DNA of 8,023 nt from Eudoraea sp. (GTDB lineage Bacteria > Bacteroidota > Bacteroidia > Flavobacteriales > Flavobacteriaceae): contig JAHEBI010000088.1 in assembly GCA_024642325.1 (NCBI GenBank), forward strand, positions 1 to 8,023, written 5' to 3'. The notes below the pieces were generated by a model. It made no database searches, was not told the DNA's origin, and saw nothing but the letters and a program-made list of their open reading frames with translations. Each line of letters begins with the position of its first letter. Within the stretch, counting starts at the first letter, position 1. Positions 6,435 to 8,023 of the stretch are shown one piece after another. The translations under genes were made by a program, and so were the position numbers.

Positions 6435-7556
6435 ATGTACGCTATACTTGACATAGAGACTACCGGAGGGAAATACAATGAAGAAGGGATTACCGAAATA
6501 GCCATCCATAAATTTGATGGACACAAGGTTGTCGATAAATTCGTTAGCCTTGTCAATCCTGAAAAAGAAATTCAACCCTTTGTGGTTAATCTTACCGGTA
6601 TAAATAACAAAATGCTACGTACGGCTCCTAAATTTCACGAAGTGGCAAAGCGCATTGTTGAAATCACTAAAGATACAGTCCTTGTGGCTCACAATGCCCA
6701 ATTTGATTATCGAATACTACGCACAGAATTTCGAAGATTGGGGTATGATTTTGAGAGGAAGACCCTGTGTACAGTAGATTTATCCAAAAAGTTGATCCCG
6801 GACGCAGAATCCCATAGCCTTGGTAAACTGGTACGCTCATTAGGAATACCTGTTAGTGACCGCCACAGGGCCAACGGTGATGCTCTGGCCACTTTAAAAT
6901 TATTTAAGCTTCTACTTGCCAAAGACAGTGATAAATCTATAATTAAGACGATTGTCCGTGAAGAATCTCTTGGAGAACTCTCACAAAGACAGTTAGATAT
7001 TGTGGAAAGTATGCCAACAGATGTTGGCGTTTATTATATGCATAACAAAGATGGCGAAATCATTTTTCTAGGCAAAAGTACCAATATTAAAAAACGTGTT
7101 AACCGCCATTTTTTAAAGAGTGGTGAATTTGAAAGGCAAATTCAAAAAGAAACCAAGAAAGTTACCTACGAAAAAACCGGTAATGAATTGATAGCATTGC
7201 TAAAGGAAAATGAGGAACTCATTAAGAATAAACCTAAATATAATATAACTGCCAGGGTTGTTAAATCATCTAATAAAAAACAACTTATTCAACTTAATGG
7301 GTACGATGTTTTAAAGAATAATTTAATTATTTTAGACAAGGGCAGAGAAATAGGTGAACGCAGTGCCATACTTATAAAGAATGGGGTTTTTAGTGGTTTA
7401 GGATTCTATAACCTAAATTATCAAATTAACAATATGAGTATATTGGAGTCCATCATTACCCCAATGAATAATTCTGCGTTAACCACAAAAATCATTGAAT
7501 CATACCTTAAAGAAAAAAAGGTAATCGAGATTATTGAAATGAAAAATAACCAGTGA
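6435..7556 (+). CDS. DEDDh exonuclease (DnaQ-like) fused to a GIY-YIG nuclease domain, apparently shortened
   Basis: The 373-residue protein joins two nuclease domains, resembling DNA polymerase III epsilon joined to a UvrC/Cho-like endonuclease, so a DNA repair or processing role is likely. Residues 1-160 are a 3'-5' exonuclease with a full DEDDh set: Asp6 and Glu8 (LDIETTG), Asp91 (AHNAQFD), His144 and Asp149 (HRANGD). Residues about 195-270 are GIY-YIG-like: GVYYMHNKDGE, then FLGKSTNIKKRV in place of the usual Y-(I/V)-G, with Arg221, Glu251 (TGNELIALL) and Asn270 (KPKYN) retained. The C-terminus (295-373), beginning NNLIILDKGR and including IIESYLKEKK, matches the end of longer flavobacterial homologues of about 450 residues. 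Most of the linking region, including a cysteine motif like CNGAC, is absent. It lies 39 bases after yggS, and its stop overlaps the channel start. Confidence 0.9.
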   Translation: MYAILDIETTGGKYNEEGITEIAIHKFDGHKVVDKFVSLVNPEKEIQPFVVNLTGINNKMLRTAPKFHEVAKRIVEITKDTVLVAHNAQFDYRILRTEFRRLGYDFERKTLCTVDLSKKLIPDAESHSLGKLVRSLGIPVSDRHRANGDALATLKLFKLLLAKDSDKSIIKTIVREESLGELSQRQLDIVESMPTDVGVYYMHNKDGEIIFLGKSTNIKKRVNRHFLKSGEFERQIQKETKKVTYEKTGNELIALLKENEELIKNKPKYNITARVVKSSNKKQLIQLNGYDVLKNNLIILDKGREIGERSAILIKNGVFSGLGFYNLNYQINNMSILESIITPMNNSALTTKIIESYLKEKKVIEIIEMKNNQ

Positions 7557-8023
7557 AAGAATTCGAACCAAAAAAAGGCTGGAAACTTAAGCTTCACGAA
7601 ATAATTTATGGCACGCATACGCCGGCTGGTAAGTTATTTGATATAGTTTTGCTGATTGTAATTGTGTATAGTGTTATTATTGTGATGTTGGAAAGTATCC
7701 CAAGAATTGACACTAAATACCATTCATTTCTTAATATTTCAGAATGGGTGGTGACTATATTGTTTACGCTTGAGTACTTCCTTCGTATTATTTGTATAAA
7801 AAAGCCAACTAAGTATGTTTTTAGCTTTTTTGGTATCATTGATCTTCTTTCTACTATTCCTAAATATTTATCCTTTTTTATTGGTGGCTCACAGTACATA
7901 ACGGCTTTTAGGGCTCTTCGCTTATTACGTGTCTTTAGAATTCTTAAACTCGTACGCTTTGTTGGGGAATCCAATAATTTATTGAGGGCCTTAAGGGCCA
8001 GCAGAACCAAGATCTTTGTTTTT
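7553..8023 (+). CDS. Voltage-gated ion channel (ion transporter family), 3' end missing
   Basis: This is probably an inner-membrane, six-helix voltage-gated cation channel, most likely for potassium. The frame stays open to the window end, giving 157 residues. The start is GTG at 7553: an in-frame stop at 7547-7549 leaves no other upstream start, and the first ATG falls inside helix S1. The GTGA overlap with the preceding stop suggests translational coupling. Helices: S1 about residues 26-47 (FDIVLLIVIVYSVIIVML), S2 60-82 with Glu74 in FTLEYFLR, S3 88-110 with Asp97 in IIDLLSTIP, and S4 115-136 with basic residues every third position (Arg120, 123, 126, 129, Lys132, Arg135), the classic voltage sensor. 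Residues 137-157 start the S4-S5 linker. The pore and selectivity filter are outside the window, so ion choice is inferred from family resemblance only. Confidence 0.9.
   Translation, partial: MKEFEPKKGWKLKLHEIIYGTHTPAGKLFDIVLLIVIVYSVIIVMLESIPRIDTKYHSFLNISEWVVTILFTLEYFLRIICIKKPTKYVFSFFGIIDLLSTIPKYLSFFIGGSQYITAFRALRLLRVFRILKLVRFVGESNNLLRALRASRTKIFVF

Noticed and set aside
7606..8010. 134-residue minus-strand ORF at the right end
   Set aside because: The plus-strand frame over the same bases encodes a clear voltage sensor; the minus-strand product has no recognisable motif.

Overview
The window looks like ordinary chromosomal DNA from a member of the Bacteroidota, most likely the family Flavobacteriaceae. 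The evidence is a low-GC sequence, genes without Shine-Dalgarno sequences, -7 promoter boxes of the TAnnTTTG type, and proteins of recognisably flavobacterial style (a DUF6503-type lipoprotein, Pcm beginning MKDTFKHKG and ending PLLEDKN, an exonuclease/GIY-YIG fusion). No mobile element, CRISPR array, rRNA, tRNA, integrase or toxin-antitoxin pair is visible.

Layout. The left edge holds the 3' part of a histidine-phosphatase gene (+), which overlaps tail-to-tail with a lipoprotein gene (-). Diverging from the lipoprotein gene is smpB (+), the tmRNA-binding protein of trans-translation, whose promoter box lies almost on its ATG. It converges on pcm (-, protein-L-isoaspartate O-methyltransferase), with a hairpin across the 3' ends. 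From 2503 rightwards everything is on the + strand: a Gfo/Idh/MocA oxidoreductase, a 3-hydroxybutyryl-CoA dehydrogenase, a DUF1015 protein, YggS (PLP homeostasis), a DEDDh exonuclease/GIY-YIG fusion, and the 5' part of a voltage-gated ion channel cut by the window end.

How the genes relate. The hydroxyacyl-CoA dehydrogenase and DUF1015 genes are 4 bases apart, and the exonuclease and channel genes overlap by 3 bases, so both pairs are probably co-transcribed. The functions are mostly unrelated housekeeping: protein quality control (smpB, pcm), acyl-CoA metabolism, PLP balance, DNA processing and ion transport. I see no coherent new pathway.

The most unusual points are two neighbouring proteins that each appear to have lost an internal block in frame. 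YggS lacks about one barrel helix between its last two strand motifs. The exonuclease/GIY-YIG protein lacks most of the segment between the nuclease domain and its C-terminal domain. Other points are a near-leaderless smpB, three non-ATG starts and a 23-base convergent gene overlap.
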